This document shows positions 1 to 5,099 of a stretch of DNA of 47,644 nucleotides, piece after piece. Location: the IMG/VR virus record IMGVR_UViG_3300003885_000006, positions 1 through 47,644 of that record. One strand, 5' to 3'. The notes beneath the pieces are model-generated. The model worked only from the letters and a program-made list of their open reading frames with translations. It made no database searches and was not told the DNA's origin. The position numbers were made by a program, and so were the translations under genes. How positions within the stretch are numbered: position 1 is the stretch's first letter; each line of letters starts with the position of its first letter. Source of the stretch: a virus.

Positions 1-9
1 GGGGGGGTT

Positions 10-29
10 GTTCAGAGATTGAACTTTTT
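10..29 (-). terminator. GTTCA-type hairpin at the left end (family member 1)
   Basis: GTTCA, five-base loop GAGAT, TGAAC, then five T on the plus strand. On the minus strand it lies downstream of the leftward small genes and reads AAAAAGTTCA-ATCTC-TGAAC, the same core as the hairpins near 29450 and 40695. It could be a terminator or RNA-processing site. A run of seven G occupies bases 1-7, where the contig ends. Confidence 0.45.
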
Positions 30-125
30 GTAGTTAGTTTTTTATTTGTTGTGGGCATTTTGTTTTCTTTCTTTGTTTATCATTTTCACATGTACCGTTT
101 TTTAGTAGTAAGCTACAGCAACAAT

Positions 126-248
126 CTAGTTTATTCTTATTGTATTCCACACAACAAAGGTTTTTGGTTCAACTTTATAGCATGTAGCTATTTTGGCAGT
201 CCAAATACAAATTTTTATTGTATCCTCTATCTTATTAATCTTTGGCAT
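126..248 (-). CDS. Small hypothetical protein (40 aa)
   Basis: A 40-codon frame starts at ATG 248 with an AAAGG motif about nine bases upstream, 18 bases after the stop of the 57-aa gene, in the same direction. The product is basic (begins MPKINKIEDTIK) with two Cys and an aromatic-rich tail. No family is recognised. Support is position in a packed minus-strand series plus a fair SD site, so it is only a probable gene. Confidence 0.4.
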   Translation of the reverse strand: MPKINKIEDTIKICIWTAKIATCYKVEPKTFVVWNTIRIN

Positions 249-266
249 TGTATTAGCCTTTGTGTC

Positions 267-440
267 TCATTTGTTAATATATCCATTATCACTGCAAGCA
301 TTTTTAGCTTCTTGGAAAGTGAGAAAGCCTTTTTCGTTCTTTCTTTGTAAATCTTCTTGTTTAATTAGGCCAACCATAGAATACTTCTTGGTTTGGCTAT
401 TGTATATAATAGCTAACTCATTAAAATTCCAGTCTTTCAT
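267..440 (-). CDS. Small hypothetical protein (57 aa)
   Basis: The frame opens at ATG 440 behind a strong AAAAAGGAGG site with good spacing, 16 bases after the preceding gene ends at 457. The protein begins MKDWNFNELAIIYNSQTKKY and is soluble, charged and of mixed composition. It is not recognised. It sits in the leftward run of small genes that, if the genome is circular, continues into the helicase at the right end. Host-takeover genes of this size are common early in phage operons, but that role is inference only. Confidence 0.7.
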   Translation of the reverse strand: MKDWNFNELAIIYNSQTKKYSMVGLIKQEDLQRKNEKGFLTFQEAKNACSDNGYINK

Positions 441-456
441 GCTGCCTCCTTTTTGT

Positions 457-849
457 TTAGCCTCCTAAATGAACCCGAAACAAACAAGCCAACATCTTCC
501 TCTGTTCAATATTCCTAGCTTCATTCTTTACCTGAACCAATAAACTAGCAAGTTCCAAAGTTACTTTCTCTTTCTTTTCTATGATTTGTTCCAACTTAAT
601 CTTAACTTCTAAATAACTATTGAAAGTTATATTCTTTCTTTTTCTAACCAAATCTAGTAAGAACTTAACTTTTGGAGTATCTATCTGATTGAGTTCAAGA
701 AGTAATTTATGGTATTCTTTAAGGAGGGAGGTTGCTTGTTTCTCTACTTTGTTTCTTAGTTCCCAAAGCTCTGAAAGTTCCGTCTCAAGTTCTCTAAGCT
801 GGGAACTCTGTTGCATTGGAAGTTTTGTTAGTGCGGGTTTTAGATACAT
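457..849 (-). CDS. Hypothetical coiled-coil protein (130 aa)
   Basis: 130 residues, almost entirely helical with heptad-like Leu/Glu/Lys spacing over roughly residues 15-115, so a coiled coil is likely. Start 849 is chosen because GGAG lies about 11 bases upstream; the internal Met at residue 12 has no SD site. It is the first gene after the minus-strand sigma70 promoter at 906-934 and is followed closely by the 57-aa gene. No catalytic motif or membrane segment is visible. Function unknown. Confidence 0.7.
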   Translation of the reverse strand: MYLKPALTKLPMQQSSQLRELETELSELWELRNKVEKQATSLLKEYHKLLLELNQIDTPKVKFLLDLVRKRKNITFNSYLEVKIKLEQIIEKKEKVTLELASLLVQVKNEARNIEQRKMLACLFRVHLGG

Positions 850-905
850 TAAAGGGTAGCTCCATTATCAAATAGTTAATGTGTACTATGTAATAAAGTA
901 ACTAC

Positions 906-934
906 ATACTAGCATACAATTTAATGCTTGTCAA
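906..934 (-). promoter_or_regulatory. Sigma70-type promoter, leftward early genes
   Basis: Read on the minus strand: TTGACA (929-934), 17-bp spacer, TAGTAT (906-911) with an extended -10 TGC just before it. Transcription should start near 899, about 50 bases ahead of the 849 start codon. The AACACTTGACAAG context is shared with the promoters at 2537-2565 and 4028-4056. Confidence 0.75.
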
Positions 935-1199
935 GTGTTATTTTAGCTTAATATCAAGTTAATTAAAGTGTAATAAAATCAAGTAGTTACATATCTTATA
1001 TAGTTATAATTTAATTCTATACAGCTTGTAGATGTAGATAAGAGTAAGTGTAGCAATAAATAAGCTACTTGATATACAAACTAATAGTAGAGTATCAACT
1101 ACATTAAGAAAGTTGCTTAGGATTGATTACAGAGCCTTTGTTTATTTAGTACATACAAGAGAAGTGTAGTGATATATATGTTACTAGACTTAACAAAAG
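935..1199. other. Non-coding spacer
   Basis: Very A+T-rich with no convincing gene. It holds a 9-bp inverted repeat (ATCAAGTAG 978-986, CTACTTGAT 1065-1073). It also holds an 18-bp sequence at 972-989 that recurs, inverted, at 2706-2723 inside the loop of the 2676-2761 hairpin. Confidence 0.5.
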
Positions 1200-1230
1200 A
1201 AAACCCAGCCACAACAAGTAACTGGGTTTT
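1200..1230 (-). terminator. Rho-independent terminator of the 1258-1812 gene
   Basis: AAAACCCAG (1200-1208) pairs with CTGGGTTTT (1222-1230) across a 13-base loop. On the minus strand the stem is followed by a T-rich tail (TTTTCTTTTGTT), and it begins 28 bases past the stop codon. Confidence 0.8.
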
Positions 1231-1257
1231 CAATCTGCAATCTCAAAACTCGTTCAC

Positions 1258-1812
1258 CTACACATCAAACACGATACATTGACATGCCTGATTGATTGCA
1301 TTCATTTCCTCAACCGTCAAACTCTTAATATCTCTACCAGTGATTGACAGAGTTGCTTTGATGTTAGCAACCGTCTGAACTCTAAACTGTTCAGACGCTT
1401 TTGCAAGAGCCTCCCGGACTTTCTTTCCACCAGTTCCAACCCGTTTCCTGGTTTCCAGATAGGTTACCCAGTTGTCCTGAGTTACAACAACCTCAACCTG
1501 GGAAGCGTCAACGTCAACCTCCGCTTCGTTTGCTTCCTTGACAGCAGCTTTCAACGGAACTCTCAAAGCATTGGCTAGCTTGATTGTAACTGCCATATCC
1601 AATGTGTTGAACGTGGCAGAGCAACCAGCAACTTTCAGGAAAGCCAGGATGTTCGTGGGGAGTTCCAGGTTAGTTGTCACCTCGGCGTGGGTAGTCTCTC
1701 CCTCTGTATTTTCCCCAATTGCAGTCTTAGCCGAAATCTGCTTGGAGCTTAAATCACCCTCAACTAACTCATAGCCATCAATCAACTTCTGTAATTTTTC
1801 TAATCCAGTCAT
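1258..1812 (-). CDS. Hypothetical protein in a self-contained unit (184 aa)
   Basis: 184 residues, helical, moderately acidic, rich in Ala/Val/Glu/Thr, with no membrane segment or recognised domain. The start at 1812 has a near-perfect SD (AAGGTGGTGAT). The gene has its own sigma70 promoter (1850-1878) and its own terminator (1200-1230). Its codons are visibly richer in G+C than the flanking DNA, the architecture of a moron-type insertion. It could equally be an ordinary monocistronic early gene. Its clean expression signals suggest strong, early, independent production, but the function is unknown. Confidence 0.85.
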   Translation of the reverse strand: MTGLEKLQKLIDGYELVEGDLSSKQISAKTAIGENTEGETTHAEVTTNLELPTNILAFLKVAGCSATFNTLDMAVTIKLANALRVPLKAAVKEANEAEVDVDASQVEVVVTQDNWVTYLETRKRVGTGGKKVREALAKASEQFRVQTVANIKATLSITGRDIKSLTVEEMNAINQACQCIVFDV

Positions 1813-1849
1813 TTAGTATCACCACCTTTCGTTTTTAGATTATACATAC

Positions 1850-1878
1850 AGTCTAACACATTAAAATACGTTTGTCAA
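1850..1878 (-). promoter_or_regulatory. Sigma70-type promoter of the 1258-1812 gene
   Basis: Minus strand TTGACA (1873-1878), 17-bp spacer, TAGACT (1850-1855). The expected start is near 1843, giving a short leader carrying the AAGGTGGTGAT ribosome site. Confidence 0.65.
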
Positions 1879-1923
1879 GTATAAAATGTAGTATCAAGTA
1901 TAAATGTAGATGTAAATAAGAAT

Positions 1924-1940
1924 TGCAATATCTATGCCAA
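1924..1940 (-). promoter_or_regulatory. Sigma54-like -24/-12 element F
   Basis: Minus strand TTGGCATAGATATTGCA: GG and GC separated by exactly 10 bases, matching TGGCAY-N5-TTGCA. It is nearly identical to the element at 3667-3683. It lies upstream of the 1850-1878 promoter in the same direction. Confidence 0.5.
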
Positions 1941-1972
1941 TTTTAAACACATACAAGATACAAGATAGTATG

Positions 1973-2002
1973 ATTGAGATACATTGAGATACATTGAGAG
2001 GT
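1973..2002. repeat. Three tandem 10-bp repeats (ATTGAGATAC)
   Basis: Units at 1973-1982 and 1983-1992 are identical; the third at 1993-2002 differs at its end. One helical turn per unit is suited to cooperative protein binding. Confidence 0.7.
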
Positions 2003-2060
2003 ATTATGTAAACATGTTATTTATAAAAACCTAGAGAAAACAAGGAGATAGCAAGGTGCA

Positions 2061-2146
2061 ATGTGATGAAATGTACTTATAACAAGCTACAGAAACTCAA
2101 TAGAAACAATAACTTAATCAAATAACATAAGTACATTTAATTACAT
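2061..2146 (-). repeat. 21-bp inverted repeat with 44-base loop (module 1)
   Basis: Arms 2061-2081 and 2126-2146 match at 18 of 21 positions around a 44-base loop. The 2061-2081 arm is identical to the left arm of the 2676-2761 repeat. On the minus strand the hairpin begins 36 bases after the GC of the sigma54-like element at 2181-2197, the same spacing as in the second module. Confidence 0.75.
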
Positions 2147-2180
2147 TTAGAGCCAGTGTGTGCGTTTTTAAATAAATCTA

Positions 2181-2197
2181 TGCAAAAGACGTGCCAA
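2181..2197 (-). promoter_or_regulatory. Sigma54-like -24/-12 element I
   Basis: Minus strand TTGGCACGTCTTTTGCA fits the sigma54 consensus YTGGCACG-N4-TTGCW at every defined position. Downstream it shares further sequence (AAAAAC, then ACACAC, then GGC) with element B, then the module 1 hairpin. Confidence 0.65.
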
Positions 2198-2245
2198 GTT
2201 TTGTATCAAAATAAATATTTATTTTCTCGCTTAAAATACATAAAA

Positions 2246-2261
2246 TGGTATGAAACTTGCA
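2246..2261 (+). promoter_or_regulatory. Sigma54-like -24/-12 element A
   Basis: TGGTATGAAACTTGCA: GG (2247-2248), ten bases, GC (2259-2260), followed by TACA as in elements B and C. A small hairpin CTTAG-ATTT-CTAAG follows at about 2267-2280. Confidence 0.45.
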
Positions 2262-2359
2262 TACAGCTTAGATTTCTAAGTAGTTGTATTTATTAAGATT
2301 CCCTTTAGAATTAGAAGTTTATGTTTGTAGCCTGAATTTTACGGTTTTGATACTTGGTG

Positions 2360-2389
2360 TTAGAGTATTAGAATATTCTAATACTCTAA
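2360..2389. repeat. 30-bp perfect palindrome
   Basis: TTAGAGTATTAGAAT followed by its exact reverse complement, with no spacer. Such a site suits a dimeric or tetrameric DNA-binding protein or cruciform extrusion. It sits between the divergent sigma54-like elements I and B, a typical distance for an enhancer site. Confidence 0.8.
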
Positions 2390-2402
2390 TATAGACTAAA
2401 CT

Positions 2403-2452
2403 ATCTTCTTGTATCTTCTTGTATTTACTTGTATCTTCTTGTATTTACTTGT
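2403..2452. repeat. Five tandem 10-bp repeats
   Basis: Units ATCTTCTTGT (three copies) and ATTTACTTGT (two copies) in the order 1-1-2-1-2, directly beside the 30-bp palindrome. They could be iterons of an origin or a repeated operator. Confidence 0.75.
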
Positions 2453-2536
2453 ATTCTTAATACAGACACACCTCTCCCCTCCTATCTCCTATAGGAAGGA
2501 GAAGGTTAGGTTAGAATTTAGATAAAGTACAGATAG

Positions 2537-2565
2537 AGTATATTATATTTAAATACACTTGTCAA
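2537..2565 (-). promoter_or_regulatory. Sigma70-type promoter, leftward
   Basis: Minus strand TTGACA (2560-2565), 17-bp spacer, TATACT (2537-2542), with start near 2530. No gene follows directly. The transcript would cross the polypurine/pyrimidine stem at 2470-2505, the 10-bp repeats and the palindrome, so it may be a regulatory or origin RNA. Confidence 0.6.
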
Positions 2566-2624
2566 GTGTTATTTTCATCTGTAACAATCTTTTTTAATTT
2601 TGTAATGATGATTTATATACAAAG

Positions 2625-2641
2625 CTGGCACGAACCTTGCA
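2625..2641 (+). promoter_or_regulatory. Sigma54-like -24/-12 element B
   Basis: CTGGCACGAACCTTGCA is a textbook match to the sigma54 (RpoN) consensus: TGGCACG, four bases, TTGCA. The expected start is near 2652, ahead of the 2676-2761 hairpin. Confidence 0.7.
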
Positions 2642-2667
2642 TACACTCAGTCAAAAACAGACACACG

Positions 2668-2766
2668 GCCTCACAATGTGATGAAATGTACTTATACTTC
2701 ACACTTAACTACTTGATTTTATTCCCCTTTTCCTAGCTACTATAAGTACATTTCATCACATGAGGC
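2668..2766 (+). ncRNA. Hairpin RNA candidate with 21-bp perfect stem (module 2)
   Basis: Arms 2676-2696 and 2741-2761 are perfect 21-base reverse complements around a 44-base loop. The stem is extended by GCCTC (2668-2672) pairing with GAGGC (2762-2766) after a three-base bulge. It begins 36 bases after the GC of element B. It holds no reading frame. It is either a structured small RNA or, as DNA, a large inverted-repeat binding site. Confidence 0.5.
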
Positions 2767-2869
2767 ATAGCTAAGTTGTTGTATTTACTCATATTTTGTA
2801 ATTTGTAGGTTTACATAATCGGGTTAGCTACAATCAATTTTGTATAGGGGTTATCTACAACAAGATTAA

Positions 2870-2980
2870 AAGCTCCAAAAAGAGCGAGAACCCCCCCCCC
2901 CAAAGAAAAGCCCTCCCAAGTTCCGTACCAGTTTGTTGGGAGTTAACTGGCGTCTCGGAAAGGCTTCTCTTTTGGAGCTT
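2870..2980 (-). terminator. Large nested stem-loop downstream of the small-gene operon
   Basis: The outer stem is 2870-2884 with 2967-2980 (14 bp plus one bulged A). Nested pairs are AAGCC 2908-2912/GGCTT 2962-2966, TTCCG 2921-2925/CGGAA 2956-2960 and CCAGTT 2928-2933/AACTGG 2945-2950. A competing pairing is CTCCCAA 2913-2919/TTGGGAG 2936-2942. On the minus strand it follows the stop at 2987 and ends GGAGCTTTT, so termination is likely. Eleven C lie at 2891-2901. The nesting and the alternative fold also fit a structured RNA. Confidence 0.55.
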
Positions 2981-2986
2981 GAAAAA

Positions 2987-3136
2987 CTAAGCGAGCTTTA
3001 AAACGTCCTGAATATAGCCTAGTTTATACACAAACCATCTCATATTTCCTTTTCTCTTACAACATACAATGCTACATTTCACATTGTAGATTGATTGAGC
3101 TTGTTGCATGACTTGGAATGCTTTGGTTAGGGTCAT
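2987..3136 (-). CDS. Small hypothetical protein (49 aa)
   Basis: The frame starts at ATG 3136, overlapping the stop of the upstream 58-aa gene as ATGA, and ends 7 bases before the large stem-loop. The product is basic (MTLTKAFQVMQQAQSIYNVK) with an adjacent Cys pair (IVCCKRKG) in the middle. The overlap implies translational coupling. It is not a recognised family. Confidence 0.6.
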   Translation of the reverse strand: MTLTKAFQVMQQAQSIYNVKCSIVCCKRKGNMRWFVYKLGYIQDVLKLA

Positions 3137-3309
3137 TTGTAACAAGCCTCCCTAAATTTGGATGTGGTAAAGTTAGGGTTATTAAACGCAAGTACGTTGC
3201 ATAATTTATCAACTATATCTCCAAACATACAATCAGCGGCTGTATTGAGAGGCTTGCTTCTAACTGACCGCAAAGCTCTTGCGATTAAGATGTAGTCTTT
3301 TCTGCTCAT
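3133..3309 (-). CDS. Small conserved phage protein of unknown function (58 aa)
   Basis: Starts at ATG 3309 behind AAAGGAGGTGA, the best SD in this region. The sequence opens MSRKDYILIARALRS and closes FNNPNFTTSKFREACYK. It has the layout of a short protein seen in many phages (DYxxIAxAL ... NPxFxxxxFxxAC), recalled without a search. It is the middle gene of a three-gene minus-strand operon, 20 bases after the zinc-finger gene and coupled to the 49-aa gene. Role unknown; it is probably expressed early. Confidence 0.75.
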   Translation of the reverse strand: MSRKDYILIARALRSVRSKPLNTAADCMFGDIVDKLCNVLAFNNPNFTTSKFREACYK

Positions 3310-3329
3310 ATTACAAACTCACCTCCTTT

Positions 3330-3500
3330 CTATCTGTATCTATTTGCTTTTAACTTCTTAAAGCATGAGTAACAAATTACATACTTTTCTCTTGTTATCT
3401 TATTCTTAAGTGTTGTTCCTTGCATTCTATTGCCATAAGCTGTGGCCGTAAAACGTATTAACTTTTTGCAGTGCTTACAATGTATGTTTGTATTTAGCAT
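3330..3500 (-). CDS. Small zinc-finger protein (56 aa)
   Basis: Starts at ATG 3500 with GAGGG close upstream. Two CxxC pairs (CKHC near residue 8, CYSC near residue 44) in a Lys-rich background predict a zinc-binding nucleic-acid or adaptor protein. A promoter candidate at 3507-3536 would start transcription almost at the ATG, so the mRNA may be leaderless or made from farther upstream. It heads the 3500-2987 operon. No family name is assigned. Confidence 0.65.
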   Translation of the reverse strand: MLNTNIHCKHCKKLIRFTATAYGNRMQGTTLKNKITREKYVICYSCFKKLKANRYR

Positions 3501-3506
3501 ACCCTC

Positions 3507-3536
3507 ATTCTAGTATATATCAAGGTTGTATGTCAA
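3507..3536 (-). promoter_or_regulatory. Possible sigma70 promoter of the small-gene operon
   Basis: Minus strand TTGACA (3531-3536), 18-bp spacer, TAGAAT (3507-3512). The predicted start is within a few bases of the ATG at 3500, which weakens the call. Confidence 0.4.
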
Positions 3537-3666
3537 GTCCGGTTTAAGCCTGTTTAAAGCTATCTAAGCTACTCTAGCCTGTTTATCCTCTACTCTCTTA
3601 CATTCTCTTAGATTCTCTCTCATTCTCACTCTATCATAGCTATGATTGTAGCTATTGTAATAGATA

Positions 3667-3683
3667 TGCAATATCCATGCCAA
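3667..3683 (-). promoter_or_regulatory. Sigma54-like -24/-12 element E
   Basis: Minus strand TTGGCATGGATATTGCA, one base different from element F over this stretch. It points toward the 3500-2987 operon. A 7-bp hairpin (ATAGCTA/TAGCTAT, 3636-3655) lies just downstream. Confidence 0.5.
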
Positions 3684-3726
3684 TCCATAGCTACATAGCT
3701 ATGTAAGACGGCATGAAGGTTGTAAT

Positions 3727-3742
3727 TGCAAGAAGTATGCCG
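3727..3742 (-). promoter_or_regulatory. Sigma54-like -24/-12 element J
   Basis: Minus strand CGGCATACTTCTTGCA: GG and GC ten bases apart. It abuts element C (opposite strand), and a weaker plus-strand match (GG 3710-3711, GT 3722-3723) lies beside it, making a dense divergent cluster. Confidence 0.4.
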
Positions 3743-3756
3743 GTATAAATCTTGCA
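3741..3756 (+). promoter_or_regulatory. Sigma54-like -24/-12 element C
   Basis: CGGTATAAATCTTGCA followed by TACA, as in elements A and B. It is the last such element before the late genes. The transcript would start near 3767, cross the G10 tract (3792-3801) and read into the late operon. Confidence 0.45.
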
Positions 3757-3942
3757 TACAATCAGTGAGATAGAGAGTGAGAGAAGGGGTAGGGGGGGGG
3801 GTTTGGGTTGGAGTATATTTATATCTTATACAACCAAGAGTTAAAAATTTTCCAGACTAACCTATACAAATCTGTAGCCTCTATCCTTGTAGGTTACAAA
3901 CTTATAGAATATAAACTTCTCATACCTTATTATATAGGCTTG

Positions 3943-3981
3943 CAGCTACTTATTACAGCTACTCATTGCAGCTACTCATTG
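3943..3981. repeat. Three tandem 13-bp repeats (CAGCTACTCATTG)
   Basis: Units at 3943-3955 (two differences), 3956-3968 and 3969-3981 (identical). They end 47 bases before the -35 box of the late promoter, a plausible operator position. Confidence 0.7.
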
Positions 3982-4027
3982 TAAGTTATTGATTTCTTTT
4001 ACTTAACTATATAGTTACAAAAAACAC

Positions 4028-4056
4028 TTGACAAGCTTACTTATTTATGTTATGCT
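4028..4056 (+). promoter_or_regulatory. Sigma70-type promoter of the late operon
   Basis: TTGACA (4028-4033), 17-bp spacer, TATGCT (4051-4056), with start near 4063, 30 bases ahead of the first late gene. The AACACTTGACAAG context matches the leftward promoters. Confidence 0.75.
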
Positions 4057-4092
4057 TATCTTAACTACAGTTCAATTCAAGGTTAAAACAGA

Positions 4093-4656
4093 ATGGATGA
4101 CGTAAGAAAATACGATGCACTACCCGCAGACCAGAAGCACAAGCTCTCCACTAGAGACTGCCGCATCCAGCGAGTAGCTATTATGGAATCTTTGGGTATG
4201 TCCCCTAGGGAGATTAACAAAGCTACTAGAGGTTCGGAGAAACTTGCTCCAAGTACTACATACTACGATAGGAAACTAGCACACCATAAAGGATATGTAA
4301 AGAAAATCCAAGAGGGGATGAGAAACACAGCAATCAATCTTGTGGAAGAGAGAAGGATTTTGGCTGAGAGATGTTTTGGGATTGTAAATAAAAAAGCTCA
4401 GTCCATTTTGGAAAGCTCTGAGGAACTTGATTTAGCAACGGGAACTCAAAAAGGAATCAAACTAAAGGAAGCAGAATTTGCTTTAAAAGCTATTGGAGAA
4501 ACAGAACATTCAGGAAGAAAGACTGAGCCTCCAAAGGTCGTTGTAAACGTAATGAAAGAAGCTAGTTTAAATATACAACAAAACTTCCAAGAGATTGGAA
4601 GTATTTTGGATAGGGTTGGGCTGGGGTTTGGGGAAGTTATTGGGGCAGAAACTTAG
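4093..4656 (+). CDS. Terminase small subunit candidate
   Basis: 187 aa. Residues about 25-62 look like a helix-turn-helix (IMESLGMSPREINKATRG ... STTYYDRKL) that would bind packaging-site DNA. A helical middle (75-140) would suit ring oligomerisation and the C-terminal tail would contact the large subunit. It is the first late gene and the terminase large subunit lies two genes downstream, the normal order. Small terminases diverge quickly, so the call rests on position and HTH character; a regulator is the alternative. AAGG lies about 10 bases before the ATG. Confidence 0.65.
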   Translation: MDDVRKYDALPADQKHKLSTRDCRIQRVAIMESLGMSPREINKATRGSEKLAPSTTYYDRKLAHHKGYVKKIQEGMRNTAINLVEERRILAERCFGIVNKKAQSILESSEELDLATGTQKGIKLKEAEFALKAIGETEHSGRKTEPPKVVVNVMKEASLNIQQNFQEIGSILDRVGLGFGEVIGAET

Positions 4657-4668
4657 AAAGGGAATAAG

Positions 4669-5034
4669 ATGAGAGAACTTAGTGGTACAAAACGATTTAC
4701 AAAGGTTGTTGTAAAAGACGAACCTGGAGCTGGTGGAGCTTGTCATGAGTATTATATTAATGGTGCTGGAACAGTAACACCTGAGGGACCATTTGGTGAA
4801 TATGGGTATGTTCACTTTCAGAACGGCCCAATCAAAGAAAATGGAGTTAATGGTTGCCATCAGGAAGATTTGTTAATTATTGTAGCTGACCGGTTAGAAG
4901 GATTTCAATCTGGGGAGTTTAGTTGTGTAGCAAATGGACACGCATTACAACATGTTTATGATGCTATAGAATGTTTAAGATTACAAACTAAGGATAGAGT
5001 AAACCGAGGAGTTGAAGGAACAAATCAAAAGTAA
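4669..5034 (+). CDS. Tad1-like anti-Thoeris sponge candidate
   Basis: 121 aa, soluble. The C-terminal half has the pattern I recall for the Tad1 family: FQNGPIKENGVNGC (50-63), EDLLIIVADRLEGFQ (66-80), FSCVAN (84-89), then a helix ending DRVNRGVEGT. F79 and N89 are ten residues apart and R110 follows, the spacing I recall for ligand-contacting F82, N92 and R113 of CbTad1; the equivalent of R109 is Gln. Tad1 proteins are hexamers that sequester the TIR-made cyclic ADP-ribose signal of Thoeris and some cyclic oligonucleotides. It sits between the terminase subunits with a good SD (AAAGGG). No search was run, so it could be an uncharacterised relative. Confidence 0.55.
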   Translation: MRELSGTKRFTKVVVKDEPGAGGACHEYYINGAGTVTPEGPFGEYGYVHFQNGPIKENGVNGCHQEDLLIIVADRLEGFQSGEFSCVANGHALQHVYDAIECLRLQTKDRVNRGVEGTNQK

Positions 5035-5059
5035 GAAGTTCAGACTCTGAACTTCTTAC
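5031..5059 (+). terminator. GTTCA-type hairpin (family member 2), 12-bp perfect stem
   Basis: GTAAGAAGTTCA, loop GACTC, TGAACTTCTTAC: a perfect stem whose left arm contains the TAA stop of the Tad1-like gene. There is no T tract, so attenuation, RNA processing or 3' protection between this gene and the terminase large subunit is more likely than full termination. Confidence 0.6.
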
Positions 5060-5099
5060 AACGAAAGCGACCCTGGAAATAAAAAAGCTAAAGTATAAA

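Noticed and set aside
51-468. Plus-strand hydrophobic frames at the left end
   Set aside because: They are antisense to the minus-strand 40- and 57-codon frames, the latter with a strong SD site; the plus frames have no ribosome sites and a low-complexity Phe/Ile/Leu composition.
1372-1397. 9-bp inverted repeat CGTCTGAAC/GTTCAGACG
   Set aside because: It lies within the coding sequence of the 184-aa gene, lacks the family core spacing and has no partner; probably coincidental.
3600-3640. 19-codon minus-strand frame between the 3667-3683 sigma54-like element and the 3500 gene
   Set aside because: Too short, purine-repeat composition, poor spacing to its SD-like sequence.
3859-3895. AACCTA...TAGGTT inverted repeat upstream of the late promoter
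   Set aside because: Only six clean pairs plus interrupted extension; common by chance in such A+T-rich sequence.
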